From contig CAZSHX010000051.1 in assembly GCA_964606895.1 (NCBI GenBank), positions 1 to 34,368 on the forward strand: a stretch of DNA of 34,368 bases. Direction: 5' to 3'. Below the pieces are notes generated by a model that saw only the letters and a program-made list of their open reading frames with translations, was not told where the DNA came from and did no database searches. This stretch comes from CAZSHX01 sp964606895. Its GTDB lineage: Bacteria > Bacteroidota > Ignavibacteria > Kapaibacteriales > UBA2268. Numbering within the stretch: the first letter of the stretch is position 1; every line of letters starts with the position of its first letter. This document shows positions 8,415-16,062 of the stretch, in pieces. Position numbers and translations under genes: made by a program.

Positions 8415-9068
8415 TTAATAGTAGATTTCTTTATAATCAGATAGAGTCAACTTAGATTGAATTGAACCATGCATATATGCAAGGCTTTCTTCTGATATAA
8501 CTGACAATGTATTAAGTAATGGCATATTCTTTATATTCTCCCATTTTACTTGCATAAACTTGCTTCTAAGGTATCCAATTCTTAAAACCGTTGATTTATT
8601 TGTATTACCAAGAGCATCAGTCAATTTTACTTGAGTTGAGAAAATTACTGTATCAACCCCCTTAATTTCAAATGCTTTCTGTGCAAATTCAATTGAATTT
8701 TTCCAATGTTTTGCCAATAACCTTTTTTCATTCCAAATTGATTCAAAGAATAAAAACATACCGGCAGTATTAGGACTTTTAATTGAATCATAAGCATATG
8801 AATTTCCGTCACCCTCTTTGAAGCCATTTACAATATCAATAATTGCTTTTTCTTTTTTCTGACTCTCAGAAATAGGTTTGGCTATATTTTGATTTTTACC
8901 GTTTACTAAGTCTAAATTTTGAGCTACTTTCTCATCTTTTGGCATAAATAAACTTATTATAAATACGACAACAAACAAAATAACAATCGGCAAACAACCG
9001 AATTTCATAATCTTTTTGTTAGTTTTAACCCTTTTTTCCCTTTGTTCTGGAGTTAATTCAACTTTCAT
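8415..9068 (-). CDS. Membrane-anchored hypothetical protein
   Basis: 217 residues. A short basic cytoplasmic head (TPEQREKRVKTNKKIMK) is followed by one membrane helix (PIVILFVVVFIISLFM, about residues 28-44) and a soluble domain of about 170 residues. The soluble part has no Cys cluster or catalytic motif that I recognise; it looks alpha/beta with a central YAYDSIKSPN segment. The head-helix-domain layout suggests a single-pass inner-membrane protein with a periplasmic domain. Its base composition is AT-rich like the rest of the window, unlike its upstream neighbour. It is about 50 bases downstream of that gene and may be cotranscribed. A bidirectional hairpin at 8343-8374 follows its stop. 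Confidence 0.6.
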   Translation of the reverse strand: MKVELTPEQREKRVKTNKKIMKFGCLPIVILFVVVFIISLFMPKDEKVAQNLDLVNGKNQNIAKPISESQKKEKAIIDIVNGFKEGDGNSYAYDSIKSPNTAGMFLFFESIWNEKRLLAKHWKNSIEFAQKAFEIKGVDTVIFSTQVKLTDALGNTNKSTVLRIGYLRSKFMQVKWENIKNMPLLNTLSVISEESLAYMHGSIQSKLTLSDYKEIYY

Positions 9069-9121
9069 AATAAACCTTAAAAAATTAAATAAAATATAAC
9101 AACTAATTCATTTCCCAATTC

Positions 9122-10333
9122 CTACGCCGGAACATCTATATAAACCGTTACGCTGTCCGCACTTTCCGTCGTGCTTGTTGCCGCCTTCACCTTGTAATAA
9201 TACCGCCTGTTCCTCGTAACAAGCCGCCTTACGTTCGTCAGATTGAAATTTCCCAAATTATTGAACACACCCTCCGGCGCACCAAATGGAACCCAGCATT
9301 CGTAAACCTTGTAAAACTCCGCACCCGGTACAGCGTCCCAATACACATCAAGATAAACATTGGGAGGAATCGAATAATCCGCCGTAACGGTAACAGTTGC
9401 CGGAGCAGGAAGAGGTTCCACGTACAATACTGAAATCGGGTCGCAGTAAGGACCGTAACCGCCGCTGTTCCTTCCGCGGCAACGAAACTCAATTGACCCG
9501 CCGCCCGTGGGAACGTAAGCATACTCACTTGCCGTACCTGTATATAAAACCGTCCAGTTTGTACCGTCACTGCTCATCTCGATTTCGTAGGAAGTCGCAT
9601 TCGTAAGTGCCGTCCATTCAAACTTCTGGAACGACTGAATATAATTAAAATCAATGGGCGGAACCAAAGTAAGCAAAACTCCGCTCGGACCGAACAAGAC
9701 ATAATCATTGTAATATGCCTCATTGGTTTCGTACCAGATGGTTTTGCCTGTTTCGCAGTAACTCGTAAGCAAGCCGTAAAGCTCGAGTGCTTTCTCTGCC
9801 CTGTCCTTGGTTGCGGCATCCCTCGCGGCTATTTGAAATCTCTGGGCGCTTAATGCCAGCTCGAAGTCAGCGTTTTTGGTATCCAAATCGGTAATCATCA
9901 AAGCCGTCAGACCGTAAACAAGCAGTTCGGTATGGAACGTATCGGCTGAACGTTTGACCAGTCTGCTGAAAGTAAGCAGTTCCCCATCGGATAATTTGGA
10001 TAAATCCTTGTTGTGAAACATAATATACTTTCCGGTATCGGTGCCGAAACACATACGGGCACGCTCGCCGATTTCCCGTAGGGTTACTCTCAGCTGGCTG
10101 GCGATAAAATTCTTCGCCGCAGTTAAATCAATCAGAACGGCAAGAAACTCAATATCAATGGGGAGGTCAGCAAAGACATCAATTTTTGCCTTAAACGCCG
10201 TGGTTGCGGCGGGAAGAACACCGTAATTAGTAAATTCCGCCGCGTCCCTAACCATAAACGAATGGATTGAATCGCTTACGACCACTAATTCGGAGTAAGA
10301 CATGTGGATTTGAGACAATGTTGAGCCAGGCAT
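9122..10333 (-). CDS. Helical protein with two C-terminal fibronectin type III-like domains
   Basis: 403 residues with no signal peptide. Residues 1 to about 225 are largely alpha-helical. A distinctive part is ARDAATKDRAEKALELYG followed by CETGKTIWYETNEAYYNDY; I recall similar segments in uncharacterised Bacteroidota proteins but cannot name a family. Residues of about 230-308 (EWTALTNATSYEIEMSSDG) and 312-403 (DVYWDAVPGAEFYKVYE, RYYYKVKAAT) match the FN3 pattern. The gene is visibly richer in G+C (sampled lines give about 45-55%) than its surroundings. It also has an exceptionally good AGAGGAG ribosome-binding site 8 bases before the ATG. Both suggest recent transfer. It sits beside a 21-bp tandem array and a restriction-modification pair. 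Function unknown. Confidence 0.72.
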   Translation of the reverse strand: MPGSTLSQIHMSYSELVVVSDSIHSFMVRDAAEFTNYGVLPAATTAFKAKIDVFADLPIDIEFLAVLIDLTAAKNFIASQLRVTLREIGERARMCFGTDTGKYIMFHNKDLSKLSDGELLTFSRLVKRSADTFHTELLVYGLTALMITDLDTKNADFELALSAQRFQIAARDAATKDRAEKALELYGLLTSYCETGKTIWYETNEAYYNDYVLFGPSGVLLTLVPPIDFNYIQSFQKFEWTALTNATSYEIEMSSDGTNWTVLYTGTASEYAYVPTGGGSIEFRCRGRNSGGYGPYCDPISVLYVEPLPAPATVTVTADYSIPPNVYLDVYWDAVPGAEFYKVYECWVPFGAPEGVFNNLGNFNLTNVRRLVTRNRRYYYKVKAATSTTESADSVTVYIDVPA

Positions 10334-10341
10334 AATTATTT

Positions 10342-10348
10342 CTCCTCT
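10342..10348 (-). promoter_or_regulatory. Unusually strong Shine-Dalgarno
   Basis: On the minus strand, AGAGGAG lies 8 bases before the ATG at 10331-10333. It fixes that start. It also stands out because most genes in this window lack a clear Shine-Dalgarno, as is usual in Bacteroidota. Confidence 0.75.
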
Positions 10349-10409
10349 GAAAATTAATAAAATATAAATTAAAACGAATAAATAACATAGACTGTAAGAT
10401 AAAATTCTT

Positions 10410-10598
10410 ATGCACCTGCATTTTTCCTTTATGCACCTGCATTTTTCAATCGTTAAACTAAACTTATCTTTATTTCACCTTCGTATTTCTTTCATGCACC
10501 TAAGTTTTTCCGCCATGCACCTAAGTTTTTCCGTCGTGCACCTGAGTTTTTCCGTCATGCACCTAAGTTTTTCCGTCATGCACCTGAGTTTTTCCGAC
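10410..10598. repeat. Nine-unit 21-bp tandem repeat array
   Basis: There are nine consecutive 21-bp units in perfect phase. Seven are well conserved (ATGCACCTRAGTTTTTCCG plus two bases, or the ATGCACCTGCATTTTTC variant); units 3 and 4 (10452-10493) are degenerate. The two units nearest the fibronectin-like gene form a diverged subtype and the five distal units are nearly identical, which suggests recent expansion at one end. Because 21 is a multiple of three, a frame reading MHLSFSV-type heptads stays open. I regard this as a by-product, because it runs antisense into the nuclease gene. Confidence 0.9.
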
Positions 10599-10617
10599 CG
10601 GAAAAAGGGAGGTGCAT
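10578..10617. repeat. 40-bp imperfect inverted repeat capping the tandem array
   Basis: The last array unit is followed immediately by its own inverted version. ATGCACCT...TTTTTCCG is separated by AC from CGGAAAAA...AGGTGCAT, giving 8-bp outer and 8-bp inner arms with a 3-bp mismatch between them. It could be a transcript hairpin after the minus-strand nuclease gene (stop at 10625), although no T-tract follows. Confidence 0.8.
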
Positions 10618-10624
10618 GGGTTTT

Positions 10625-11707
10625 CTATTTCCCTGATTTTGTTCTGTTGTCAAGTTTACAAAGCATCTGACAATTTTCTATTACTGTTTTGCCTCCTTCA
10701 TGCCAAGCCACAATATGATCTGCTTCCATTTCGGATAATTCATAGTGTTTTTTGCATGTCGGACAATTACCATTTTGACGTTCGTAAACTCTTCTTTTCA
10801 TTTTATCATCAAATTGACGAAGATTTAAATGTTTTTCTTCACCCGTAAGGATATACGAATAAATACCTTTTATACTTTGCACTTCATCATCTTCGATTAA
10901 ATTTAAAATTCTTTCTTCAAGATTTTTAGTATCGAAGATAACATCTTTATAATTATTATAAAGAACACCCCAATCAATTCCTTTCATTTCTCTGCGATAG
11001 ACCGTAAAAGTTGTTTGTATCCATGTAATTACAGTTTGAAAATAGAGCCACAAAGCATTTGCATTTTGGTCGTGCTGATGGTTTGCCATATAAAGCTCAA
11101 TATTTCCCTTAGAAATCCAATCAATTGCCGTCTCCAAATATTCCTGGCGGATTGTGGAACCAGTCAGATAATCATTGCCAATTTGGTAAGCTGCACAGCC
11201 GGTTTTGCTGAAATAACGCTTTGCATCGGTAACCCATGGACCTGAATAAACGGCATTCCTGAGTTCCTGTTCGGTTAGCTTTTCTCCGGCAATGTTTATT
11301 GTTCTAAACCAGTTCAGCCGTTCGCTGTCAGTTCCGCTACAGAAATAAACCATTATTTTATAATTGAGAATTTGTTCCTGCTCGTCGTCCTGAAGGTTAT
11401 TGAAATACCTCATATCAAAAGAAAAATCACCATTAATAAACTGACAAACAGAAATTGTGCGTTGCTGTCCGTCAATGATTTCGTAATTGCCGTCGTCGCG
11501 GACTGCCCAATACATAACATTCAGCGGGAAATTCTTATTAACAGTATTGATAACTTCGTCACGCTGTTTGTCTTTGTAAATAAATTCCCTTTGATAAGGC
11601 GGGCGGATATCGAGCCTGCCGCCATAGCCGACAACACCTTCATTAGCCATATCTTTGTAGCCTTCGGCTAATTCCCGTATAGTAATTTCTTTCAGTTCGA
11701 TTTTCAT
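10625..11707 (-). CDS. DUF262-HNH nuclease, probable restriction partner
   Basis: 360 residues. The N-terminal half is a DUF262 domain (GmrS-like, ParB/Srx fold), with RPPYQREFIYKDKQRDEVI and the signature DGQQRTISVCQFING. The C-terminus is an HNH nuclease: CPTCKKHYELSEMEADHIV then WHEGGKTVIENCQMLC, giving two zinc-binding Cys pairs and the catalytic His in ADHIV. The stop comes just after the typical NRTKSGK tail. The ATG directly abuts the stop of the upstream EcoRI-family methyltransferase with no spacer, so translation is probably coupled. DUF262-HNH proteins are known from modification-dependent (type IV, GmrSD-like) restriction. Pairing with a methyltransferase suggests that this one cuts unmodified DNA instead. 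Confidence 0.88.
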   Translation of the reverse strand: MKIELKEITIRELAEGYKDMANEGVVGYGGRLDIRPPYQREFIYKDKQRDEVINTVNKNFPLNVMYWAVRDDGNYEIIDGQQRTISVCQFINGDFSFDMRYFNNLQDDEQEQILNYKIMVYFCSGTDSERLNWFRTINIAGEKLTEQELRNAVYSGPWVTDAKRYFSKTGCAAYQIGNDYLTGSTIRQEYLETAIDWISKGNIELYMANHQHDQNANALWLYFQTVITWIQTTFTVYRREMKGIDWGVLYNNYKDVIFDTKNLEERILNLIEDDEVQSIKGIYSYILTGEEKHLNLRQFDDKMKRRVYERQNGNCPTCKKHYELSEMEADHIVAWHEGGKTVIENCQMLCKLDNRTKSGK

Positions 11708-12766
11708 TTAGTTTCCCAATCTTTTATTTCTGATAATGATTCTTGCATATAATCTTTGACCATTAATGTAACCTCTATCAATTTTTCCTTTCCAATTCTT
11801 TTTTATTAATTCTTGGAAAAATCCTTGTTTAATTTCATAATCGAAGCAAATTATTTCAAATTGCTCAGGATTATATTTGTCAAGGAAAGTAATCGGCACG
11901 CCCATAGCTCCGGCATAATCGCAAGGAATATCTTTAGTAACATTGACATTAATAGCGTCATAATTATCGTAAGTGGGATATTCTTCGGGGGTGTATTTTT
12001 TATAAAGAATAAGGTCTTCGTGTCGTTTATTAATTTCAAGATTAGTAAACCATACTACACCTGAAACACGAATCATGCCTTCTTTATGATTGCTGGAAGT
12101 AGCAACATCTTCATAATGATGATTGATAAAATGTGCGGCACCACCAGAAAAACCATAGCCTAACCACATTTTATTTTCTTTTATTAATTTAAATATTTCT
12201 TTGTAAGTAATAGCATTTTGATGCCCGATAATAACGAACTTTTTGTCGTATTCAATTAACTGAGCAACGTATTCCCGGAACAAAGAAAATGGCGGATTGG
12301 TAACGACGATGTCGGCTTGCTTGAGGAGTTCGATACATTCTTTACTGCGGAAGTCTCCGTCGCCGTTCAGATGTTTAATACCGATTTCTTCGATGTCGGG
12401 AACTTTATTACCGTTTAAATCACCGTTATATTCAAGATAAATAGCTTTTTCGGAATTATTTTCGCTGAATAAATCAGCATCCTGATTTTTGTAGCACGTT
12501 GTAATTAATTTTTTAAGTCCTAAAGTTTCGAAATTAAAAGAGAAATAATGAAAGAAATTGCTAACACGGGGGTCGTCGCAATTGCAAAGAACGGTTTTTC
12601 CCCTGAAATGTTCTTTGTAGTGGCTAAGTTCTTTTTCAATATCAGCAAGCTGAGTGTAGAACTCGTCTTTTTTAGCGTTCTTTGCACTATGTAGGTTAGA
12701 GTTAGCAGAAGATTTAGCCGTTTTCTGCATGATTTCAGGGTTGTCGCCTAAGATTAATTGATTCAT
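11708..12766 (-). CDS. EcoRI-family adenine-specific DNA methyltransferase
   Basis: About 352 residues from the ATG at 12766; a TTG at 12775 would add three. The family hallmarks are visible. KDEFYTQLADIEKEL near the N-terminus and GKTVLCNCDDPRVSNFFHYF correspond to the AdoMet-binding region. The catalytic motif IV is VVTNPPF, followed by LFREYVAQLI. VVWFTNLE and the KRHEDLILYKKY region are also typical. It should transfer a methyl group from AdoMet to the N6 of adenine in a specific site. The DUF262-HNH nuclease gene follows with zero spacing. I see no classical EcoRI-type endonuclease nearby. Confidence 0.92.
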   Translation of the reverse strand: MNQLILGDNPEIMQKTAKSSANSNLHSAKNAKKDEFYTQLADIEKELSHYKEHFRGKTVLCNCDDPRVSNFFHYFSFNFETLGLKKLITTCYKNQDADLFSENNSEKAIYLEYNGDLNGNKVPDIEEIGIKHLNGDGDFRSKECIELLKQADIVVTNPPFSLFREYVAQLIEYDKKFVIIGHQNAITYKEIFKLIKENKMWLGYGFSGGAAHFINHHYEDVATSSNHKEGMIRVSGVVWFTNLEINKRHEDLILYKKYTPEEYPTYDNYDAINVNVTKDIPCDYAGAMGVPITFLDKYNPEQFEIICFDYEIKQGFFQELIKKNWKGKIDRGYINGQRLYARIIIRNKRLGN

Positions 12767-12840
12767 AATACTCAAATTTCATAAAATAATCTAATTTTCA
12801 TAATCTACAACTACAACATAATGAAAATATATCAGAAAAC

Positions 12841-12892
12841 AAAAAAAGGCGGAACTTTTCGGGGAGCAGACGAGCAAAAAAAAAAGTCCCGC
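12841..12892 (-). terminator. Terminator of the folB-folK unit
   Basis: In the minus-strand reading, GCGGGACTTTT (12892-12882) pairs with AAAAGTTCCGC (12859-12849) over 11 bp with one mismatch, around a loop of about 22 bases. A run of T follows. It lies 76 bases after the folK stop and before the methyltransferase gene. Confidence 0.65.
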
Positions 12893-12967
12893 AAAGGTAA
12901 AACTGCTGGACATCAAGTGTTAATTAAGAAAAATATTGGCAATGTTTGAGTCATCGCGGACTTAAAT

Positions 12968-13480
12968 CTATGAATTCAAATCAGAATCGGATTCCAACAA
13001 GAAAATATCTGAATTATCATTGCAATTTTCGAGCAGTTCACTTATAGTTTTGTGGAAAATGGGATGCAAAGCATCTTTGGCGATTTCATAAGAAGGCAGA
13101 AGAACGAATTTTCTGGATTGCATTTCGGGATGTGGAATCTTTAAATCATCAATTTCAATAATATGTTCGCCATAAAGCAAAATGTCAATATCAAGTTCCC
13201 GCTCATGCCATCTTTCGCGAGAAATTCTGCCGAGTGTTAGTTCAAGATTTTTGCAGTAGGAAAGAATTTCTTTCGCTGACAGATGAGTATAACCGGAAAT
13301 TGCGGCATTTAAAAACCATGGCTGGTCTAAATATCCAACCGGTTCGGATTCATAGAGGGAGGATAAACGTGCATCAAACAAAATGCCTTTATCGGATAAA
13401 TCCGTAAAGGCATTTTGGATATTTTTTTTTCGGTCGCCAAGATTTGAACCGACCGATAATAATAGGAATTCAGATGGCAT
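12968..13480 (-). CDS. folK: 2-amino-4-hydroxy-6-hydroxymethyldihydropteridine diphosphokinase (HPPK)
   Basis: This enzyme transfers pyrophosphate from ATP to 6-hydroxymethyl-7,8-dihydropterin in folate synthesis. The 170-residue length fits. The HPPK motifs occur in order: LLSVGSNLGDRKKN, SSLYESEPVGYLDQPWFLNAA, LGRISRERWHERELDIDILLYG (the Asp pair binding magnesium), and IPHPEMQSRKFVLLP. The gene lies 18 bases downstream of folB, an arrangement common in many bacteria, and a terminator follows at 12841-12892. The C-terminus carries an extra acidic tail of about 20 residues (DNSDIFLLESDSDLNS) beyond the usual fold. Confidence 0.97.
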   Translation of the reverse strand: MPSEFLLLSVGSNLGDRKKNIQNAFTDLSDKGILFDARLSSLYESEPVGYLDQPWFLNAAISGYTHLSAKEILSYCKNLELTLGRISRERWHERELDIDILLYGEHIIEIDDLKIPHPEMQSRKFVLLPSYEIAKDALHPIFHKTISELLENCNDNSDIFLLESDSDLNS

Positions 13481-13498
13481 AAAGGTTAAAATCCGTCT

Positions 13499-13879
13499 TT
13501 ATTTGGTTCTGAGCATTGATTGCTCGGCTTCAATATGACTAACGACATGCCCGATAGGAACATTGATCTTCCTTACCCAAACAGTAGCTTTCTGAAGATT
13601 CGACAATTTCTCCATAACGCTGTTCAGAATTTCGTTTGCAATGGTTTCAATCAAATTGTAGGAGTCATCGTTTATTACTTCCTCGATACAAGCCATAGCT
13701 TCTTCGTAATTCAGAGCAATATTAACATCGTCGTTGATTATGGCGGCTGTTGCATCGTACCACATATCGAGGTCAATTTCATATTTACCGCCAAGAGTCT
13801 GTTCTTCAGATTTTACGCCGTGATAAGCATAAAATTCAGCTTTTTTTATTCCAAGTTTTGTTAGTGACGCTTCTTTCAT
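13499..13879 (-). CDS. folB: Dihydroneopterin aldolase
   Basis: FolB converts 7,8-dihydroneopterin to 6-hydroxymethyl-7,8-dihydropterin and glycolaldehyde, the step just before FolK. Visible family features are FYAYHGVKSEEQTLGGKYEIDLDM near the N-terminus in two adjoining segments (FYAYHGVKSEEQ, then GGKYEIDLDM), NYEEAM, LIETIANEIL with the pterin-binding Glu, and VWVRKINVPI with the catalytic Lys. The length of 126 residues is normal for this octameric enzyme. It is first in a two-gene folB-folK operon. A good -7 box (TAATTTTG) lies about 27 bases before the ATG. Confidence 0.96.
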   Translation of the reverse strand: MKEASLTKLGIKKAEFYAYHGVKSEEQTLGGKYEIDLDMWYDATAAIINDDVNIALNYEEAMACIEEVINDDSYNLIETIANEILNSVMEKLSNLQKATVWVRKINVPIGHVVSHIEAEQSMLRTK

Positions 13880-13905
13880 TTTGTACTTTAGTTAATTCAA
13901 AAAAA

Positions 13906-13913
13906 CAAAATTA
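13906..13913 (-). promoter_or_regulatory. Candidate -7 box of the folB-folK operon
   Basis: TAATTTTG on the minus strand matches TAnnTTTG and sits about 27 bases before the folB ATG in a very AT-rich spacer. No convincing TTTG is seen about 20 bases further upstream. Confidence 0.4.
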
Positions 13914-13957
13914 AATAAAATTTTATTAATTTAATAAAAAAGAAAAATAAATGAAAA

Positions 13958-14785
13958 TTATAAATTCAATATTCTGCCGACAGTAACCACAACATTAGGA
14001 GATTGAGATACTGCAGGAGCTTCGATTTTAGTTTTCTTATCTTTCTTTTTGGATTCCTTTTTGGGAACATTTGCAAAAGCAGACTTTGTATTTTTCAATT
14101 CAAAAGTAGCCATGCGTTCAGGTATGTTGATCTGCCTCATATAATCCTTGATGGAAGCAATTCGTGCATTAGCAAGCTCATCCATCTGCTGGTCAGGTGT
14201 GATTGTAAGAGTTTTAGTCTTTTTCTTCTTTTTTGATGTTTCGTCGGGAACTGATTTTTTAATTGGCTTGAAACTGCAATCGCCGGTATTAATGGTAATT
14301 AGAATATTCACTTTAGGATTATAGGAAAGCAGTTCCTTAATCTCACTCATTCTTTTTATGCCAACACCTTCCACTTTAGCTTCATTGGGATGAAAAGCAT
14401 TGAATCTGAAAAGCTCCATTCCTGATTCAATTTTTCTTACCCGAAAATCTTTGCTCATCTCATGATACTCTGAAACATTTGGAGTTGCAAATGTTTTTGA
14501 TTCATCAACCAGAATATATTCCTTAAACATAACGATATATTCTTCATTTGGATTTAAAACCTGAGTGTAAGCTCCGCTACCCGGATTGGATTTCGTCTGC
14601 ATTTTCTTTCCGGCTGAGTTGACGAATTGAATTCCTGTTCCAATCGGACTTCCGGTTTGGGAATCTATAATTTTGCCCTGCATCAAAATGACAGGATTAT
14701 TGCTTTTTTGTGATTGAAGATTACTGCTTAAAACCAATATAAAAACAGTTATAAAGGTCAAAAAATACCCGATTTTTTTCGACAT
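13958..14785 (-). CDS. Exported protein, divergent OmpA-like C-terminal domain
   Basis: 275 residues with a Sec signal (FLTFITVFILVLSSNLQSQ). The N-terminal half resembles a CarboxypepD_reg-like domain (GKIIDSQTGSPIGTGIQFVN). The second half follows the OmpA peptidoglycan-binding pattern: FRFNAFHPNEAKVEG, IKELLSYNPKVNILITINTGD, LANARIASIKDYMRQINIP, and a final hydrophobic strand VVVTVGRIL. The usual GHTD and the Asp/Arg peptidoglycan-binding residues are not conserved. Two lysine-rich insertions (KKKKKTKTL and KKESKKKDKKTK) interrupt it. It may therefore bind something other than diaminopimelate, or be a non-binding relic. It is last in the pgsA-ppk1-permease direction, 42 bases after the permease gene. 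Confidence 0.65.
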   Translation of the reverse strand: MSKKIGYFLTFITVFILVLSSNLQSQKSNNPVILMQGKIIDSQTGSPIGTGIQFVNSAGKKMQTKSNPGSGAYTQVLNPNEEYIVMFKEYILVDESKTFATPNVSEYHEMSKDFRVRKIESGMELFRFNAFHPNEAKVEGVGIKRMSEIKELLSYNPKVNILITINTGDCSFKPIKKSVPDETSKKKKKTKTLTITPDQQMDELANARIASIKDYMRQINIPERMATFELKNTKSAFANVPKKESKKKDKKTKIEAPAVSQSPNVVVTVGRILNL

Positions 14786-14827
14786 AACATTTCCTATCTA
14801 TAAATTCAAATAAAAATTATTTACAAA

Positions 14828-16057
14828 TTATTCTTCTCTAAGCGATTCAGTAACGGTTGACTTTGATGCATATTTTGAGGGGAAATATCCCGATACAAAA
14901 GAAAGAACGATAGATAAAGTTACTACTGCTATTATATCTGTTAGATGAACAGAAACCGGCACGGCACTGATAAGATATTTAGCCCCATTCATTGAATACC
15001 ATCCATACTTTAACTGGCTCCAGCATAAACCGAGACCCAATAAAGTTCCGAAAAGCGTACCTATCATACCAATTAACATTCCTTCTTTGATATATATTTT
15101 TTGGATATGAAATGGCGATGCACCTATTGCCATTAATACGCCAATATCTTTTCGTTTTTCAATAACCGTCATCGAAATTGATGCCAGCACATTAAATATT
15201 GCCAAAACGATTATCATGCTCAATATTACAAATACGGCAATTCTTTCTAACTGCATTATATTATACAGGTCTTTGTGCAAGTCGTACCAAGTTTGAATAG
15301 TCACTTTTGGAAATTGCTGTTTAATTATTTTTACAACTTTCGGAACATCCTCCAAATAAAATAACCTAATATCAATTGAAGAAGCTGAGTTTTCCGGAAC
15401 ATTTAATAGCCGCCTTGCCTGTTCGATATTCGTGTAAGCATACAAATTATCATATTCATCATTATGAGATTGAAAAATCCCCGAAACATGAAGCATTGGT
15501 GTCGGCTGATTTGACATTGTTTTTATTGCATTTTCAATCATTGCAAATGACATCAATGTTATGCTGTCCCCAGGTAAAGCCCGAATATTATCGGCAAGAC
15601 CTGAACCAAGAACAATGAACGAATTATCATTCTTATCCTGAATCAGAAAAGTACCAAGCATAATCGAACTTTCCATTCCCGAGACTTGTCTGAATTCTTC
15701 TTTTTTAACACCATTCAGAAGCAATAGTTTCATATTTGCTTTTTTGATGGCAATCAACTTTCCCTGAATAACTGAAGATGCCGCTCTAATCTCACGATAT
15801 GATTGCAAAAGCTTGGCTGAGGAGTCTGCATTATCAAGCCATGCACCTTTTTCGGCTGTCAATCTTATATGAGGGTCTAATCCGATTAGCTGATTTTCGG
15901 TAAATTCCCTGAATCCGTTGAATATGGAAGTAGCACAAATAATTGCCGCAACTCCTATGACTATCCCGAAAAATGAAATGAGGGTTATCAGAGAAATAAA
16001 ATGAAACGACCTGAAACTTAAAATATATTTGAAAGCAATTCTTGTGTCAAACTTCAT
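14828..16057 (-). CDS. LolC/LolE-type lipoprotein-releasing ABC permease
   Basis: The 409-residue protein has the MacB/FtsX permease topology. A first helix near the N-terminus (HFISLITLISFFGIVIGVAA) is followed by a periplasmic domain of about 210 residues beginning FNGFREFTENQLIGLDPHI. Three C-terminal helices follow (VFVILSMIIVLAIFNVLASI, MLIGMIGTLFGTLLGLGL, DIIAVVTLSIVLSFVSGYFP), with the FtsX loop VIEKRKDIGVLMAIGAS between the first and second. The NGF start and the length fit LolC/LolE, which extract lipoproteins from the inner membrane for LolA. No LolD ATPase gene is adjacent. The stop of ppk1 is 5 bases upstream of the ATG, so coupled expression is likely. MacB-type exporters are the alternative reading. 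Confidence 0.87.
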   Translation of the reverse strand: MKFDTRIAFKYILSFRSFHFISLITLISFFGIVIGVAAIICATSIFNGFREFTENQLIGLDPHIRLTAEKGAWLDNADSSAKLLQSYREIRAASSVIQGKLIAIKKANMKLLLLNGVKKEEFRQVSGMESSIMLGTFLIQDKNDNSFIVLGSGLADNIRALPGDSITLMSFAMIENAIKTMSNQPTPMLHVSGIFQSHNDEYDNLYAYTNIEQARRLLNVPENSASSIDIRLFYLEDVPKVVKIIKQQFPKVTIQTWYDLHKDLYNIMQLERIAVFVILSMIIVLAIFNVLASISMTVIEKRKDIGVLMAIGASPFHIQKIYIKEGMLIGMIGTLFGTLLGLGLCWSQLKYGWYSMNGAKYLISAVPVSVHLTDIIAVVTLSIVLSFVSGYFPSKYASKSTVTESLREE

Positions 16058-16062
16058 TCTTA

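Noticed and set aside
9238..9606. Frames of 69-110 codons within the fibronectin-like gene
   Set aside because: Higher G+C content produces long chance frames; they lack the FN3 periodicity seen in the main frame.
10410..10598. CRISPR array
   Set aside because: The 21-bp units are directly adjacent with no spacers, and no cas gene is present in the window.
10410..10670. Plus-strand reading frame of repeated MHLSFSV heptads
   Set aside because: It is produced by the 21-bp tandem array, whose unit length keeps any frame open. It runs antisense into the conserved HNH end of the nuclease gene and has no plausible fold.
8415..12775. Integrative element with attachment sites
   Set aside because: No integrase, transposase or flanking direct repeats are visible, and the nearest tRNA (2107-2193) is over 6 kb away with conserved genes in between.
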